Part shown: piece after piece, positions 36,431 through 45,298 of the stretch
Layout: the number at the start of each line of letters is the position of its first letter
Numbering within the stretch: the first letter of the stretch is position 1
Source of the DNA: Bacillus sp. AFS088145
GTDB taxonomy: Bacteria > Bacillota > Bacilli > Bacillales > Bacillaceae_G
Assembly: GCF_002564465.1 (NCBI RefSeq)
Contig: NZ_NUUX01000015.1
Span: 140,494 to 204,493, forward strand
DNA length: 64,000 nucleotides
Reading direction: 5' to 3'
Made by a program: the position numbers and the translations under genes
Notes under the pieces: model-generated
Told to the model about the DNA's origin: nothing
Databases searched by the model: none
What the model saw: only the letters and a program-made list of their open reading frames with translations

Positions 36431-36740
36431 ACTTATTTGCACTCTTTGAGGGGCTTATTTGCAGTTTTCATTAATTTAATTGCAGATATAATTTTTTTAT
36501 TTGCAGTTTTCATATTTTTAATTGCGGTTTTCGTGATTTTATTTGCAGCTCATTGTTTATTTGCCTATCCACATTTTTAATTGCAGTTCTCAATCTGTTA
36601 TTTGCACTAACCATATTTTTATTTGCAGTTTTCATTCCCTTATTTGCAGCTCATTGTTTATTTCTAATATCCACATTTTTATTTGCGGTTCTCAATCCTT
36701 TATATACACTATCCACATTTCAAGCCTTTATTTGCAGCTC
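36431..36740. repeat. Degenerate 21-bp tandem repeat array, about 15 units
   Basis: Units contain TTATTTGCAG (variants TTAATTGCAG, TTATTTGCGG, TTATTTGCAC) starting near 36433, 36455, 36477, 36498, 36518, 36539, 36557, 36578, 36598, 36619, 36640, 36658, 36679, 36700 and 36728: a spacing of 21 bp with little drift (last step longer). Because 21 is divisible by three, it gives spurious ORFs of LFAVFIF-like heptads. Not CRISPR: no spacers. It lies between pdaA and the fumarase gene; no gene in 36233-36825. Confidence 0.8.
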
Positions 36741-36775
36741 CGTCCCTATATCCGAAGCCTCTTCCCCTCAACCCA

Positions 36776-36810
36776 AAACAAAAAAGCAATGCCAAAAAAA
36801 TGACATTGCC
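36776..36810 (-). terminator. Terminator of the fumarase gene
   Basis: GCAATGTCA / GGCATTGC stem with a T-rich loop and TTTTTTGTTTT on the minus strand, about 15 bp after the fumarase stop codon. Confidence 0.85.
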
Positions 36811-36825
36811 CATAAAACTCAATTA

Positions 36826-38349
36826 TTAAAATACCTTCTCAGCCATAGTAGCTAATTTCTCAAGTGAACTCTTATCTACATCTTTATGCAATGAATTACC
36901 ATGAGAATCCATTGTTACTACTGCTTTGAAGTCTTCAACTTGTAAGTGCCACATAGCTTCAGGAATACCAAACTCTAGGTAGTTTACGTCTTTTACTTCT
37001 TTAATACATTGTGAGTAGTATTGTGCTGCTCCACCAATTGCATTTAAATAAACGCCGCCGTGTTCTTCTAGAGCTTTTAATGTTTTTGCACCCATTCCGC
37101 CTTTACCGATTACAGCGCGAATGCCGAATTTTTTCATGATATCGCCTTGGTATGGCTCCTCACGAATACTTGTTGTTGGACCAGCTGCTTTAATGTGATA
37201 TTTGCCTTCTTCATCTTTTAATACAACAGGTCCACAGTGGTAAATAATTTGTCCATTTAAATCGACTGGACAATCGTGGTCTTTTAAATGATGGTGGATT
37301 GCGTCGCGTCCAGTGTACATCATGCCACTAATTGAAACGACATCTCCAACTTTTAAATCACGGATTTGTTCTTCTGTAATTGGAGCTACTAATTTGACTT
37401 CGCGTGGTGCTTTAGTCGTTTCATCCGTTTCATTTGTAAAGTTAATTTCTTCTCCTTCGCGGTATAGCCATTCTGAAATATTACCAGTTTCAGGATTGAT
37501 TTTCATTCCTAAACGGCGGAATGCCCAGCAGTTATAAGCTACTGATACGAAGAAGCTCGCTGGTAGACGGTTCATTACACCGATTTTACAGCCAAGTAGA
37601 GTTGTTTCTCCACCAAAGCCCATTGTTCCTACGCCAAGCTTGTTAGCATTTTCCAAAATGTAATCTTCCATTGCTTTAAGCTCTGGAATTGAATTTTCAT
37701 CATCAGATAATCGGAATAATTGATCCTTTGCAAGCTCATAACCGCTAGTACGGTCTCCACCAATACCAACTCCGATGAAACCTGCGCTACAGCCTTGTCC
37801 TTGTGCTTGGTATACGCTGTGTAAAATACATTTACGGATACCATCTAAATCACGACCTGCTTTTCCAAGTCCTTCAAGTTCACATGGTAAGCTGTATTGG
37901 ATGTTTTTATTTTCACATCCGCCACCTTTTAAGATTAGGCGAATATCGATATAGTCACTCTCGTGTTGCTCAAATTTAACAACAGGTGTACCTGGTCCTA
38001 AGTTATTTCCGCTGTTTTTACCAAATAAAGAATCTACAGAGTTAGAACGTAGCTTACCATCTTTTGTAGCTTGTTCAATTGCAGCATAAATTGCTTCTTT
38101 TATCACAAGTTGGTTTACCCCAACTGGCGTTTTTACTTTAAAAGTTGGCATACCAGTATCTTGGCAAATTGGTGAAACATCACCTTCAGCCATCATGATA
38201 TTGTTTGTAATCGTTTCCAATGCAATGGCGCTTCTTGTACCTGCAGTTTCACTTGCTTTAGCTTGTCTGATTGCTTTACGTACGTCTTTTGGTAGATTTG
38301 TTGATGTTTCTACAATTAATTGATAAATACTTTCTTGTATGTGTTGCAT
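36826..38349 (-). CDS. Fumarate hydratase class I (iron-sulfur)
   Basis: 507 residues with both class I domains in one chain: N-terminal domain about 1-280 (DVSPICQDTGMPTF with Cys62; QGQGCSAGFIGVGIGGDR with Cys187; AYNCWAFRR with Cys274) and C-terminal swivelling domain about 330-505 (GPTTSIREEPYQ, IGKGGMGAKT). It interconverts fumarate and malate in the TCA cycle using a labile [4Fe-4S] cluster. Class I rather than the class II FumC of B. subtilis. It could in principle act on tartrate, but the fused form favours fumarate. Single-gene unit with its own terminator. Confidence 0.93.
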   Translation of the reverse strand: MQHIQESIYQLIVETSTNLPKDVRKAIRQAKASETAGTRSAIALETITNNIMMAEGDVSPICQDTGMPTFKVKTPVGVNQLVIKEAIYAAIEQATKDGKLRSNSVDSLFGKNSGNNLGPGTPVVKFEQHESDYIDIRLILKGGGCENKNIQYSLPCELEGLGKAGRDLDGIRKCILHSVYQAQGQGCSAGFIGVGIGGDRTSGYELAKDQLFRLSDDENSIPELKAMEDYILENANKLGVGTMGFGGETTLLGCKIGVMNRLPASFFVSVAYNCWAFRRLGMKINPETGNISEWLYREGEEINFTNETDETTKAPREVKLVAPITEEQIRDLKVGDVVSISGMMYTGRDAIHHHLKDHDCPVDLNGQIIYHCGPVVLKDEEGKYHIKAAGPTTSIREEPYQGDIMKKFGIRAVIGKGGMGAKTLKALEEHGGVYLNAIGGAAQYYSQCIKEVKDVNYLEFGIPEAMWHLQVEDFKAVVTMDSHGNSLHKDVDKSSLEKLATMAEKVF

Positions 38350-38426
38350 TCATGCTCCCCCTTAAAACCCTTTATAAAAATACTGAATGTTCCCCTCTTC
38401 ATTATAATACAATTTTTAATAAACGG

Positions 38427-38464
38427 AATAAAAAAAGCCCTTCAGAATTAGTTTCTGATTTGGG
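38427..38464 (-). terminator. Minus-strand terminator hairpin upstream of the fumarase gene
   Basis: GCCC..TCAGAA / TTCTGA..GGGC with TTTTTTTATT on the minus strand; second of two tandem terminators after the small SE1561-type gene. Confidence 0.65.
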
Positions 38465-38527
38465 CAAATATTTAGCTACTTCTATAGTTAACAATTAAAC
38501 AATGTACACATTCTTTTCGCTTTCCAA

Positions 38528-38562
38528 TAAAAAAAGCCCATTACAATGGACTCAATCTGGGC
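38528..38562 (-). terminator. Terminator overlapping the end of the SE1561-type gene
   Basis: GCCCA..TGGGC stem with TTTTTTTATT on the minus strand; the stop codon lies inside the stem. Confidence 0.7.
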
Positions 38563-38719
38563 GATTAACTTCACGACATTTACTTTCTAAGTCATCTAGC
38601 ACTGATAATAATTGATCTAGCTCTTCTAAGCTTACTTCTTCAGCTTCTAATGATTCGATAGTTTCCATTACTGAATTAAAACGTTCTTTAATATAGGATA
38701 ATTGTTCTGTGTTTGACAT
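38552..38719 (-). CDS. Small SE1561-family protein
   Basis: 55 residues: MSNTEQLSYIKERFNSVMET, a Glu-rich middle, then LEELDQLLSVLDDLESKCRE. It reads as two helices with a strongly acidic second half, matching the short SE1561 family of Bacilli, whose function is unknown. AAAGGA lies 9 bp before the ATG. Its stop is within a terminator hairpin, so it is a monocistronic gene between the fumarase gene and divergent yfkAB. Confidence 0.75.
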   Translation of the reverse strand: MSNTEQLSYIKERFNSVMETIESLEAEEVSLEELDQLLSVLDDLESKCREVNRPD

Positions 38720-38917
38720 GAAATGATCGTCCTTTCTAATACAATTGCTATTAATATTATACCCTTATTCTCCTATATATCGTAAACTTTCGACATTTTT
38801 TTAAATTTTAGGAAGTTATTCCTATACAAGGTTTCACTTTCTTTCTTATAATAGTTGAGGAAAATTAAATTAGTCTAATACTTATGGGTGCAGTTTTGTA
38901 CCTAAAGGAGTAATCAA

Positions 38918-40045
38918 ATGAAAAAATTATTACAACAAATCACGCCTACATATGATCCTTGGGAAGCGTATTTAGATGTTGAAGAGTATGGTAAAAACAT
39001 ACTTACAAATGTAGAGTTTACGACTACAACGATTTGTAATATGCGCTGTGAGCATTGTGCTGTCGGATATACTTTACAACCAAAGGATCCAAATCCACTA
39101 CCTATTGAGCTAGTTTTAAACCGCTTAGAAGAGATTGAAAAGCTTCGTTGTATTAGTATCACTGGTGGAGAACCGATGCTTTCAAATAAAATGTTGAACG
39201 AATATGTTGTGCCTTTATTGAAATATGCACATGAACGTGGTGTACGTACTCAAATTAATTCAAATCTAACATTAGATTTTGAAAGATACGAAAAAATAAT
39301 TCCTTATTTAGACGTGCTACATATCTCTCATAATTGGGGAACTGTTGATGAATTTGTAGAAGCAGGATTTGCGATGATGGATCGTAAGCCGACATACGCA
39401 CAGCGTGCTAAATTATTCGAAAACATGATTGAAAACAGCCGACGACTTGCTGATGCTGGAGTTATGGTATCCGCTGAAACAATGTTAAACAAACGTACTC
39501 TTCCATACTTAGAAAAAATCCATCGTCAAATTATAGAAGAAATGAAATGTCAGAGGCACGAAATTCACCCTATGTATGCCAGCGATTTCGCTAGTACATT
39601 AGAAGTACTAACAAAATCAGAACTTCGCGAAGCAATTTCAACTTTACTTGATGTTCGTGATGAAAATATTTGGATGCTATTTGGTACTCTACCGTTTTAT
39701 CCATGTAGCGATGATCAAAACGATTTAGATATCATTCAGAGATTATATAATAGTAAGAATGTAACTTTACGAAATGACCCTGATGGTCGTTCTCGCTTAA
39801 ATGTAAATGTATTTGACGGTAGTATCATCGTAACTGACTTTGGTGATGTACCTCATTTAGGCAATATTCAAACCCATACATTACAAGAAGCATATGATAC
39901 TTGGACATTATCAAAAACTGCAAATGAACTAAGCTGTCATTGCCCAGCAGTTAAATGCTTAGGACCTAATATTCTTGTAAAAAACAGCTATTATCCTGAA
40001 ACTGATTTTTCAAATAGAAGTACTAAGATTTTAAAGGGAAATTAA
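38918..40045 (+). CDS. yfkAB: Radical SAM/CxCxxxxC protein YfkAB
   Basis: 375 residues. The radical SAM cluster motif is CNMRCEHC (Cys40, Cys44, Cys47), the SAM-binding GGEP follows at about 87, and the C-terminal auxiliary motif is SCHCPAVKC (about 345-353), giving the family its name. Reaction and substrate are not known. The start has AAAGGAG 9 bp upstream. Neighbouring yfkD and cax genes keep the B. subtilis order, supporting orthology. Confidence 0.92.
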   Translation: MKKLLQQITPTYDPWEAYLDVEEYGKNILTNVEFTTTTICNMRCEHCAVGYTLQPKDPNPLPIELVLNRLEEIEKLRCISITGGEPMLSNKMLNEYVVPLLKYAHERGVRTQINSNLTLDFERYEKIIPYLDVLHISHNWGTVDEFVEAGFAMMDRKPTYAQRAKLFENMIENSRRLADAGVMVSAETMLNKRTLPYLEKIHRQIIEEMKCQRHEIHPMYASDFASTLEVLTKSELREAISTLLDVRDENIWMLFGTLPFYPCSDDQNDLDIIQRLYNSKNVTLRNDPDGRSRLNVNVFDGSIIVTDFGDVPHLGNIQTHTLQEAYDTWTLSKTANELSCHCPAVKCLGPNILVKNSYYPETDFSNRSTKILKGN

Positions 40046-40052
40046 ATCCTAA

Positions 40053-40090
40053 AAAAAGCGCATGTCATATTTATGGCATGTTTTTTTGTA
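40053..40090. terminator. Bidirectional terminator after yfkAB
   Basis: GCATGTCAT..ATGGCATG stem flanked by A- and T-runs, 8 bp after the yfkAB stop. Confidence 0.8.
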
Positions 40091-40123
40091 CATAAAACGC
40101 AAGCTAAGTGTTTGTTCAAAAAC

Positions 40124-40158
40124 AAAAAACCACAAGGAAAATAATCTTCCTTGTGGGA
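40124..40158 (-). terminator. Terminator of the yfkD-like gene
   Basis: CCACAAGGAA / TTCCTTGTGG stem with TTTTTTGTTTTTG on the minus strand. Confidence 0.85.
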
Positions 40159-40166
40159 TTTCTCTA

Positions 40167-40970
40167 TTATCTAGGGTGTGGTGAAGCGAAATAACCAAAT
40201 GAAACATAATCTTGAACAGGAATCCATGCACCTACACCTTGTGATACTACATTTTTAACTTGTAGAGTTCTTTTATTACCTTTTAGGATTAAATATACTT
40301 CTCCAAATGTAACTTTTCCTTTTTCATTTACTGCAGGAGCATAAGCATATAAATAGCCGAGTTGCTTTGGTGGTACATTATATACTCTCTCGTTTTTAGT
40401 TCCAGCTCCAACTACTGTTTGGAATGCAAGTGGGAGAGTTGTTTTCTCTGATGCATCATGCATCATTAAATTAATCACATCATCCGCATTCCTTACTTTA
40501 GCAGTTAATCCACCTTTAACAATCTGTTGCGAATTTTGGTAGTATTTTATTCGTCTGTACGCTTTTTCTCCCCTATTATCTAAAAAGTTTGTATTAATTT
40601 TTTTATATTGCCAATTGATTGTTGTCTCATTTGATTCGTAATTTAAAGGCCAAACCCCTAAGAAAATTTTCGCATTATAGCCTATTGCAAACGGTGCTTT
40701 GCTGACATAGGATTCATTAAACATACGAATGAGATTTGGATTCTCAATTTTTACATTTGATGAATCTAATAATTGCTTAGCTAATCCCCCTGGTTGAAGT
40801 TCTGGCAGGTCTTGAGTTGGATTAGGGTAAGTATTTTCTTTTGTCACATTTGCAGCTGAACGTGGGACTTTAATATCTGAATGAGCTGCAAAAGTTGTTT
40901 GTCCATTATTTAAAGAGATAATTAAAATTGCTATATTAAAAAGAACGAATGGCTTTAACCATTTAGACAT
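40167..40970 (-). CDS. YfkD-like secreted protein
   Basis: 267 residues from the second ATG (40970); the ATG two codons upstream (40976) is only 1 bp from the AAAGGGG site. Signal peptide about 1-28 (ending TTFAA). Mature part starts HSDIKVPRSAANVTKENTYP and ends WIPVQDYVSFGYFASPHPR, as in the YfkD family. Extracytoplasmic, function unknown. It sits beside yfkAB and the cax gene as in B. subtilis. Monocistronic with its own terminator. Confidence 0.85.
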   Translation of the reverse strand: MSKWLKPFVLFNIAILIISLNNGQTTFAAHSDIKVPRSAANVTKENTYPNPTQDLPELQPGGLAKQLLDSSNVKIENPNLIRMFNESYVSKAPFAIGYNAKIFLGVWPLNYESNETTINWQYKKINTNFLDNRGEKAYRRIKYYQNSQQIVKGGLTAKVRNADDVINLMMHDASEKTTLPLAFQTVVGAGTKNERVYNVPPKQLGYLYAYAPAVNEKGKVTFGEVYLILKGNKRTLQVKNVVSQGVGAWIPVQDYVSFGYFASPHPR

Positions 40971-41060
40971 ATTCATGCCCCTTTCACAAATAAGGAAATT
41001 ATTACTCTTAGCATGAACATTTTATGTAAATATATGTATTCCTTAAAATGAAAAATTTTG

Positions 41061-41669
41061 CTATGAACTCAGTTTAATAAATAGTTTCTCAATTGGACCC
41101 CTTAGCCTTTGCAAAATAGGTCCAATACTGAATGTAATTAAGACGGTTCCGATTCCAATTGGACCTTTTAGAAGAAATGCTAATACTAAAGCAAACACTT
41201 CACCAATTGTTTTTGCAACGCCTAAACTTACTCCGAACCGCTTATTTAGCGAAATCATTAAATCATCTATTGGACTTAACGGAAACTTAGCTTGCAAATA
41301 AATCGCAATACCTATAGTCATACTTAAAATGGCTAGTACTAATTGAATATATCTAGTGATCGTATTTGAATCAAAAAAATGCTCCGACTCTACAGTTAAC
41401 CAAAAATCAAGAAATCGTCCAATTAAAATAAACGTAATCGCAGCAAGCCAATCCGGTCTTTTCTTTTGTAAAAAAGCATTTACAAACAACAGTATTGATG
41501 AGTTAATGATAATCCAATTTCCAACAGATAGGCCAAAGGTTTCCGATTCTCCAACAGCTAATGCATCCCATGCACTAGCTCCTAGTCCAGCTTTAATCGC
41601 TAAACTAATTCCTAAAGTTAAAAATAGTAATCCAATTAAATAAAATAGAATTCTTATTATTATTTTCAA
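41061..41669 (-). CDS. YczE/YitT-like membrane protein
   Basis: 202 residues with about five hydrophobic segments; N-terminal FYLIGLLFLTLGISLAIKAG then LGASAWDALAVG, a pattern of the YczE/YyaS/YitT group, repeated in weaker form in the second half (KFPLSPIDDLMISL). Inner-membrane protein of unknown transport or regulatory role. It follows the cax gene by 25 bp on the same strand, so the two may be co-transcribed. Confidence 0.75.
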   Translation of the reverse strand: MKIIIRILFYLIGLLFLTLGISLAIKAGLGASAWDALAVGESETFGLSVGNWIIINSSILLFVNAFLQKKRPDWLAAITFILIGRFLDFWLTVESEHFFDSNTITRYIQLVLAILSMTIGIAIYLQAKFPLSPIDDLMISLNKRFGVSLGVAKTIGEVFALVLAFLLKGPIGIGTVLITFSIGPILQRLRGPIEKLFIKLSS

Positions 41670-41694
41670 GTATTACCACCTTCAATTTTTGTTT

Positions 41695-42753
41695 TTATAG
41701 TAAGTAGAAACCGATCCCCATAATCAAATAAGCAGCTAATAAGGTTAACCCTTCAAACCAGTTTGTATCACCGTCATTCATAATCGCAATTGTTAAAAAT
41801 ACGGAAGTGATCATCGAAATTAATTCCGGCATGGAAAATATTAATGGCATTCTTTCCCCAATAAACAATGAACAAATCACTAACACTGGCGCTACGAACA
41901 TGGCAATTTGTAATGATGAACCAACAGCAATTTCTACCGAAACCCCTACTTTATTTTTATATGCCATCACAATTGCAGACGCATGTTCAGCAGCATTACC
42001 AACGATTGCAACAACGATTATACCGATAAATAACTCAGTCCATCCGAACTTATCTCCCACTGTCGTAAACGTGTGAACTAGCTTCTCTGAAACATATCCA
42101 ACTGCTACAGTAGCTAACGCTAAAATAATCATGGCTTTCCCTGTTTTCCACTCAGCTTCTTCATGCTCTTCTACGATCTCTTGATTTTTAGCTACGTAAA
42201 CCCCACGATGTGTAACTAATTTGAAGTAAAGTGCTGCTAAGTATAAAACCATTAAAACAATCGAAACACCTACACTAAGTGTCATCTTATCATTTGCAGT
42301 CATTTTAACTGAAAAAATTTCAGGAATGACAAAGGCTAGTACGACCGCAAAAATCAACAAACCTGAATTATGTCTCGCATCGTAAACATTAAAGCTTTGA
42401 CGTTTATATTTTAATCCACCAATAAAAAAGGATAGTCCACCTACAAGTAGTAAGTTTCCTATTACAGAACCTGTTAATGATGCTAACACTACTTCCGATA
42501 AACCATTTTGTAATGCAAAAATCGCGATAATTAACTCTACCGCATTCCCGAATGTCGCATTTAAAAGTCCCCCAATTCTCGGACCAGCTGCAATCGCTAA
42601 GCTTTCAGTAGCTCTTCCCATAATGCCGGCTAATGCAATAATCGTTATACAGTAAATGATAAATAATAAAATCTCGCTCCAATGCATTAAGCTCCCAATT
42701 ACCGATAATGGTACACCGATAAATGTAACAATAAAAAATAAACGATGAGCCAT
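41695..42753 (-). CDS. cax: Calcium/proton exchanger (CaCA family, Cax/ChaA type)
   Basis: 352 residues, about 11 membrane segments, with the two alpha-repeat signatures GGLLNATFGNAVELIIAIFA (about 60-80) and VGNAAEHASAIVMAYKNKVG (about 255-275), each carrying the acidic residue of the transport site (GNAVE, GNAAE). Exports Ca2+ in exchange for H+. Corresponds by position to B. subtilis chaA/yfkE. An acidic-loop region (EEHEEAEW) lies between the halves. TAGGAGG-like site before the ATG. Confidence 0.93.
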   Translation of the reverse strand: MAHRLFFIVTFIGVPLSVIGSLMHWSEILLFIIYCITIIALAGIMGRATESLAIAAGPRIGGLLNATFGNAVELIIAIFALQNGLSEVVLASLTGSVIGNLLLVGGLSFFIGGLKYKRQSFNVYDARHNSGLLIFAVVLAFVIPEIFSVKMTANDKMTLSVGVSIVLMVLYLAALYFKLVTHRGVYVAKNQEIVEEHEEAEWKTGKAMIILALATVAVGYVSEKLVHTFTTVGDKFGWTELFIGIIVVAIVGNAAEHASAIVMAYKNKVGVSVEIAVGSSLQIAMFVAPVLVICSLFIGERMPLIFSMPELISMITSVFLTIAIMNDGDTNWFEGLTLLAAYLIMGIGFYLL

Positions 42754-42939
42754 AATAACCTCCTAAATAAATTTCCTTATAAATATCATATGCAAAAGAC
42801 TTAAAAAAATAGGTTTAAATGTAAAACAATTAACAAACACTTAAAGTGTTGATGGCAAAAATCATCGATCTCTTGATAAATATTGCTCAAAGGATTATGA
42901 CCTTCGAGAACTAGAATTACATATGTTGGAGATTCGGAT

Positions 42940-42958
42940 GGTAGAATCGATTTCTACC
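42940..42958. promoter_or_regulatory. Perfect 7-bp inverted repeat upstream of the stress flavoprotein gene
   Basis: GGTAGAA / TTCTACC separated by 5 bp, 35 bp before the ATG at 42993. No T-run follows, so it is more like an operator than a terminator. Its regulator is unknown. Confidence 0.35.
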
Positions 42959-42992
42959 TTCCCTTCTTCTGAACTAGGAGGGAGTTAATAAA

Positions 42993-43403
42993 ATGATTCA
43001 ACAAGATATTATGAAAGTGCTTAAAGCCAAACAATTAGGTCTATTTACAACCATTCGTGAAGACTTTCCGCATAGTTGTTATATGGTATTTTTCTTTAAA
43101 GGCCTAACACCTTATATCGCTACAAATAAGAATTCACAAAAAGTAGAAGATATAAAAAATAATCCAAACGTACATATATTACTTGGTCATGATGGTGATC
43201 GTTTAGATGATAATTTTGTAGAGATGTTTGCAAGAGCTGAAGTAATTGAAAATGCAGGTCCTGAAGAGAAGGTATGGACTGAGGAATTGTCTAGATGGCT
43301 TGAAGGTCCCGAGGATCCTAATTATGTATTGATTCAAATGAATCCAGTTAAGATCGGTTATGTAGAGAAAGCAGGTACTGAACCTACTTTTATAACGCTT
43401 TGA
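42993..43403 (+). CDS. Pyridoxamine 5'-phosphate oxidase-fold protein (general stress protein 26 type)
   Basis: 136 residues, a single split-barrel FMN-binding fold (LGLFTTIREDFPHSCYMVFF ... YIATNKNSQKVEDIKNNPNV ... IQMNPVKIGYVE). Similar to the YdaG/GS26 group, which binds flavin or a related cofactor and is often under the general stress response; the substrate is unknown. A strong AGGAGGGAG site lies 9 bp upstream. Monocistronic, with a terminator at 43409-43446. Confidence 0.85.
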   Translation: MIQQDIMKVLKAKQLGLFTTIREDFPHSCYMVFFFKGLTPYIATNKNSQKVEDIKNNPNVHILLGHDGDRLDDNFVEMFARAEVIENAGPEEKVWTEELSRWLEGPEDPNYVLIQMNPVKIGYVEKAGTEPTFITL

Positions 43404-43408
43404 AAAAT

Positions 43409-43446
43409 GAAATCTTATCTAATTGAATTTAGATAAGGTTTTTTTG
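43409..43446 (+). terminator. Terminator after the stress flavoprotein gene
   Basis: ATCTTATCTAA / TTTAGATAAG stem followed by GTTTTTTT, starting about 10 bp after the stop. Confidence 0.85.
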
Positions 43447-43488
43447 TTGAAAAGCTATAATCAATTTTTCGTAAAAGAGTATAGTGAT

Positions 43489-43613
43489 GTTGATTTCCAC
43501 TGCAGGATGCTCGCTTTCCATGGGGCGGGACCTGAGCCTCCTCGGCTAGCCTGCGGGGTCTCAGCCTTCCCGCTTATCCCATAGGAGTCGAGCATCCCTC
43601 CGTTCCAATCAAC
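43489..43613. repeat. GC-rich dispersed intergenic element, copy 2, with terminal inverted ends
   Basis: 125 bp, from GTTGATT..GGATGCTCG to CGAGCATCC..AATCAAC, imperfect terminal inverted repeats, with CCTGAGCCTCCTCGGC and CTGCGGGGTCTCAG in the core. Non-coding, and much richer in G+C than its flanks. Related to 4703-4800. Such elements are scattered in many Bacillus genomes; here it looks MITE-like. The stretch 43614-43847 shows nothing else. Confidence 0.7.
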
Positions 43614-43847
43614 TTTTTCATCTAAATAAGTCTGCATAATAAAACTACTTTAATAAACTTTACTTAGAGTAATAAAAGATCATTAATCAGTTTTTACTTC
43701 AATTATATAGACATTACCTTATAAATATTTTATCAACAATAAAGTTCACTTAATTTACGGTTTCTCTATTGACCGTTAATATTTCATCACATTGGAAATG
43801 GTTTTTCTTTAAAACGTCTTTCTTGTTACCGTTTATTATTTCATACA

Positions 43848-43880
43848 AAAAAATCCATTCGATTAAACTCGAATGGATTT
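43848..43880 (-). terminator. Terminator of the VanZ-like gene
   Basis: AAATCCATTCG / CGAATGGATTT stem with A- and T-runs at both sides; overlaps the 3' end of the gene. Confidence 0.75.
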
Positions 43881-44378
43881 TTGAACTTTTGCTTTACGCT
43901 TCTTACTTATTAATAAAAATAAAGATGCTCCTATTAGTGCTCCGATTGAATCAATTACTACGTCTTGAACTAGCGGAGTTCGGTTTGCAGTGAAGGATTG
44001 GTGAAATTCATCTGAAGCTGCATATAGTATTGAAAAAATTACGCCTACTAAAAAGGCTTTGTTCACATAAAGCTTTGCTAATCTTGTAGTAAATAAGGCT
44101 AGTAAAAGATAGATTGAAAAATGGGATAGTTTTCGAATAAAGAACTCTGTAAATCCTGCTACTCCAAGCTCTTTTATACTTACTAAATGTCCAGCGTAGT
44201 TAAAGTGGACAAAGGTAAAATGCTTCATTAGGTCATATAAAAATGTAAAATGGCTTATTTCCGGTCTTATATCTTGTTTTTCATACGGAGTTGCCGATGA
44301 ATAAAAGATAATGCCAGCTATAAGGATCACAGGTACCCAATAACCAATAAAAATTCTAGTTTTACTTTTGGATTCCAT
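43863..44378 (-). CDS. VanZ family membrane protein
   Basis: 171 residues from ATG 44378 (GAAAGGAA site 6 bp upstream; a longer GTG reading has no such site). About four hydrophobic segments, with the VanZ family pattern KLSHFSIYLLLALFTTRL and ASDEFHQSFTANRTPLVQDV near the end. VanZ proteins lower binding of teicoplanin-type glycopeptides in some hosts; most chromosomal members have no defined role. It lies just before the wall-polymer export genes, same strand, but a terminator (44450-44500) separates them. Confidence 0.85.
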   Translation of the reverse strand: MESKSKTRIFIGYWVPVILIAGIIFYSSATPYEKQDIRPEISHFTFLYDLMKHFTFVHFNYAGHLVSIKELGVAGFTEFFIRKLSHFSIYLLLALFTTRLAKLYVNKAFLVGVIFSILYAASDEFHQSFTANRTPLVQDVVIDSIGALIGASLFLLISKKRKAKVQKSIRV

Positions 44379-44449
44379 ACTATTCCTTTCCAACACAAAT
44401 GATTTATTTCTTTAATTTTTGCTTTAATTTTTGTATCTATAAAACTCTA

Positions 44450-44500
44450 TTAAAATAGACACTATTATGAAGAAACTCTTTCATAAAGTGTCTATTTACG
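44450..44500 (-). terminator. Terminator of the tagGH transcript
   Basis: AATAGACACT / AGTGTCTATT stem with an inner pairing GAAAGAG..CTTC and a T-rich tail on the minus strand, adjoining the tagH stop. Confidence 0.75.
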
Positions 44501-45286
44501 TTATTGATTTACATGCATATTTTCTTCACGGTCTTTTGCACGTTCTGCAGGTGTTAATTTATTATATTCAGTTAGGAAATTTTGATAGTTATCGCATACT
44601 TCATTTATTTCACCATACTCAACTAATTTTCCATAATGAATCCATAAGCCTTTCGTACAGAAGCTTCTAACTTGACCTAATGAGTGACTAATAAAGAAGA
44701 TTGTTTTACCTTGTTCTTTAAATTCATTCATTTTATCTAAACAACGTTTTGTAAAGGTAGGGTCACCAACAGATAATGCTTCATCGATTACCATGATGTC
44801 TGGGTCGATATTTACAGAGATCGCAAACCCTAGTCTCGATCTCATACCACTTGAATATGATTTTACTGGTTGATTAATAAATTTTCCAATTTCGGCAAAT
44901 TCAATAATATCAGGAGTGATTTTTTCAATTTGCTTAATTGTAAGACCCATCATCAAACCTTTTAATCGAATATTTTCTAAACCAGTTAATCGGTTATCTA
45001 ATCCAGCTTGAATGGCAATTAGTGAAGCAACTCCATTTACTTCAACTTCGCCGTCATTTGGCATTGTTACACCAGCAATTAAATTAGACATTGTACTTTT
45101 ACCTGAACCATTTAAACCAATAATCCCTACAATTTCACCTTGTTCAATTTCGAATGAAATGTTTTTTAACGCATGAAAATATTCTCCGCCTCTTCCACCA
45201 AAGAATAAGTCCTTCAGCTTGTCAGTCGGTTTATTATAAATCTTAAATTTTTTAGTAACATTTTTAAAGACAACTTTTTTTGTCAT
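44501..45286 (-). CDS. tagH: Teichoic acid ABC exporter ATPase TagH
   Basis: 261 residues from ATG 45286 (AGAAGG 8 bp upstream; a GTG three codons before is less likely). Walker A GLNGSGKST (about 57-65), signature YSSGMRSRLGF (about 140), Walker B DPDIMVIDEAL, and the H-loop ISHS. It lacks the C-terminal extension of B. subtilis TagH and resembles the short TarH form. With TagG it flips lipid-linked wall polymer to the outer face. It is the last gene of wecC-tagG-tagH, 12 bp after tagG. Confidence 0.92.
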   Translation of the reverse strand: MTKKVVFKNVTKKFKIYNKPTDKLKDLFFGGRGGEYFHALKNISFEIEQGEIVGIIGLNGSGKSTMSNLIAGVTMPNDGEVEVNGVASLIAIQAGLDNRLTGLENIRLKGLMMGLTIKQIEKITPDIIEFAEIGKFINQPVKSYSSGMRSRLGFAISVNIDPDIMVIDEALSVGDPTFTKRCLDKMNEFKEQGKTIFFISHSLGQVRSFCTKGLWIHYGKLVEYGEINEVCDNYQNFLTEYNKLTPAERAKDREENMHVNQ

Positions 45287-45298
45287 ACATTTCACCTT

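Noticed and set aside
36431-36740. Possible CRISPR array
   Set aside because: Units are short, degenerate and contiguous, with no unique spacers and no cas genes nearby.
36374-36855. Three overlapping hydrophobic ORFs (68-100 residues) with LFAVFIF-like heptads
   Set aside because: They are by-products of the 21-bp non-coding repeat (a multiple of three), have no ribosome-binding sites and overlap each other in different frames.
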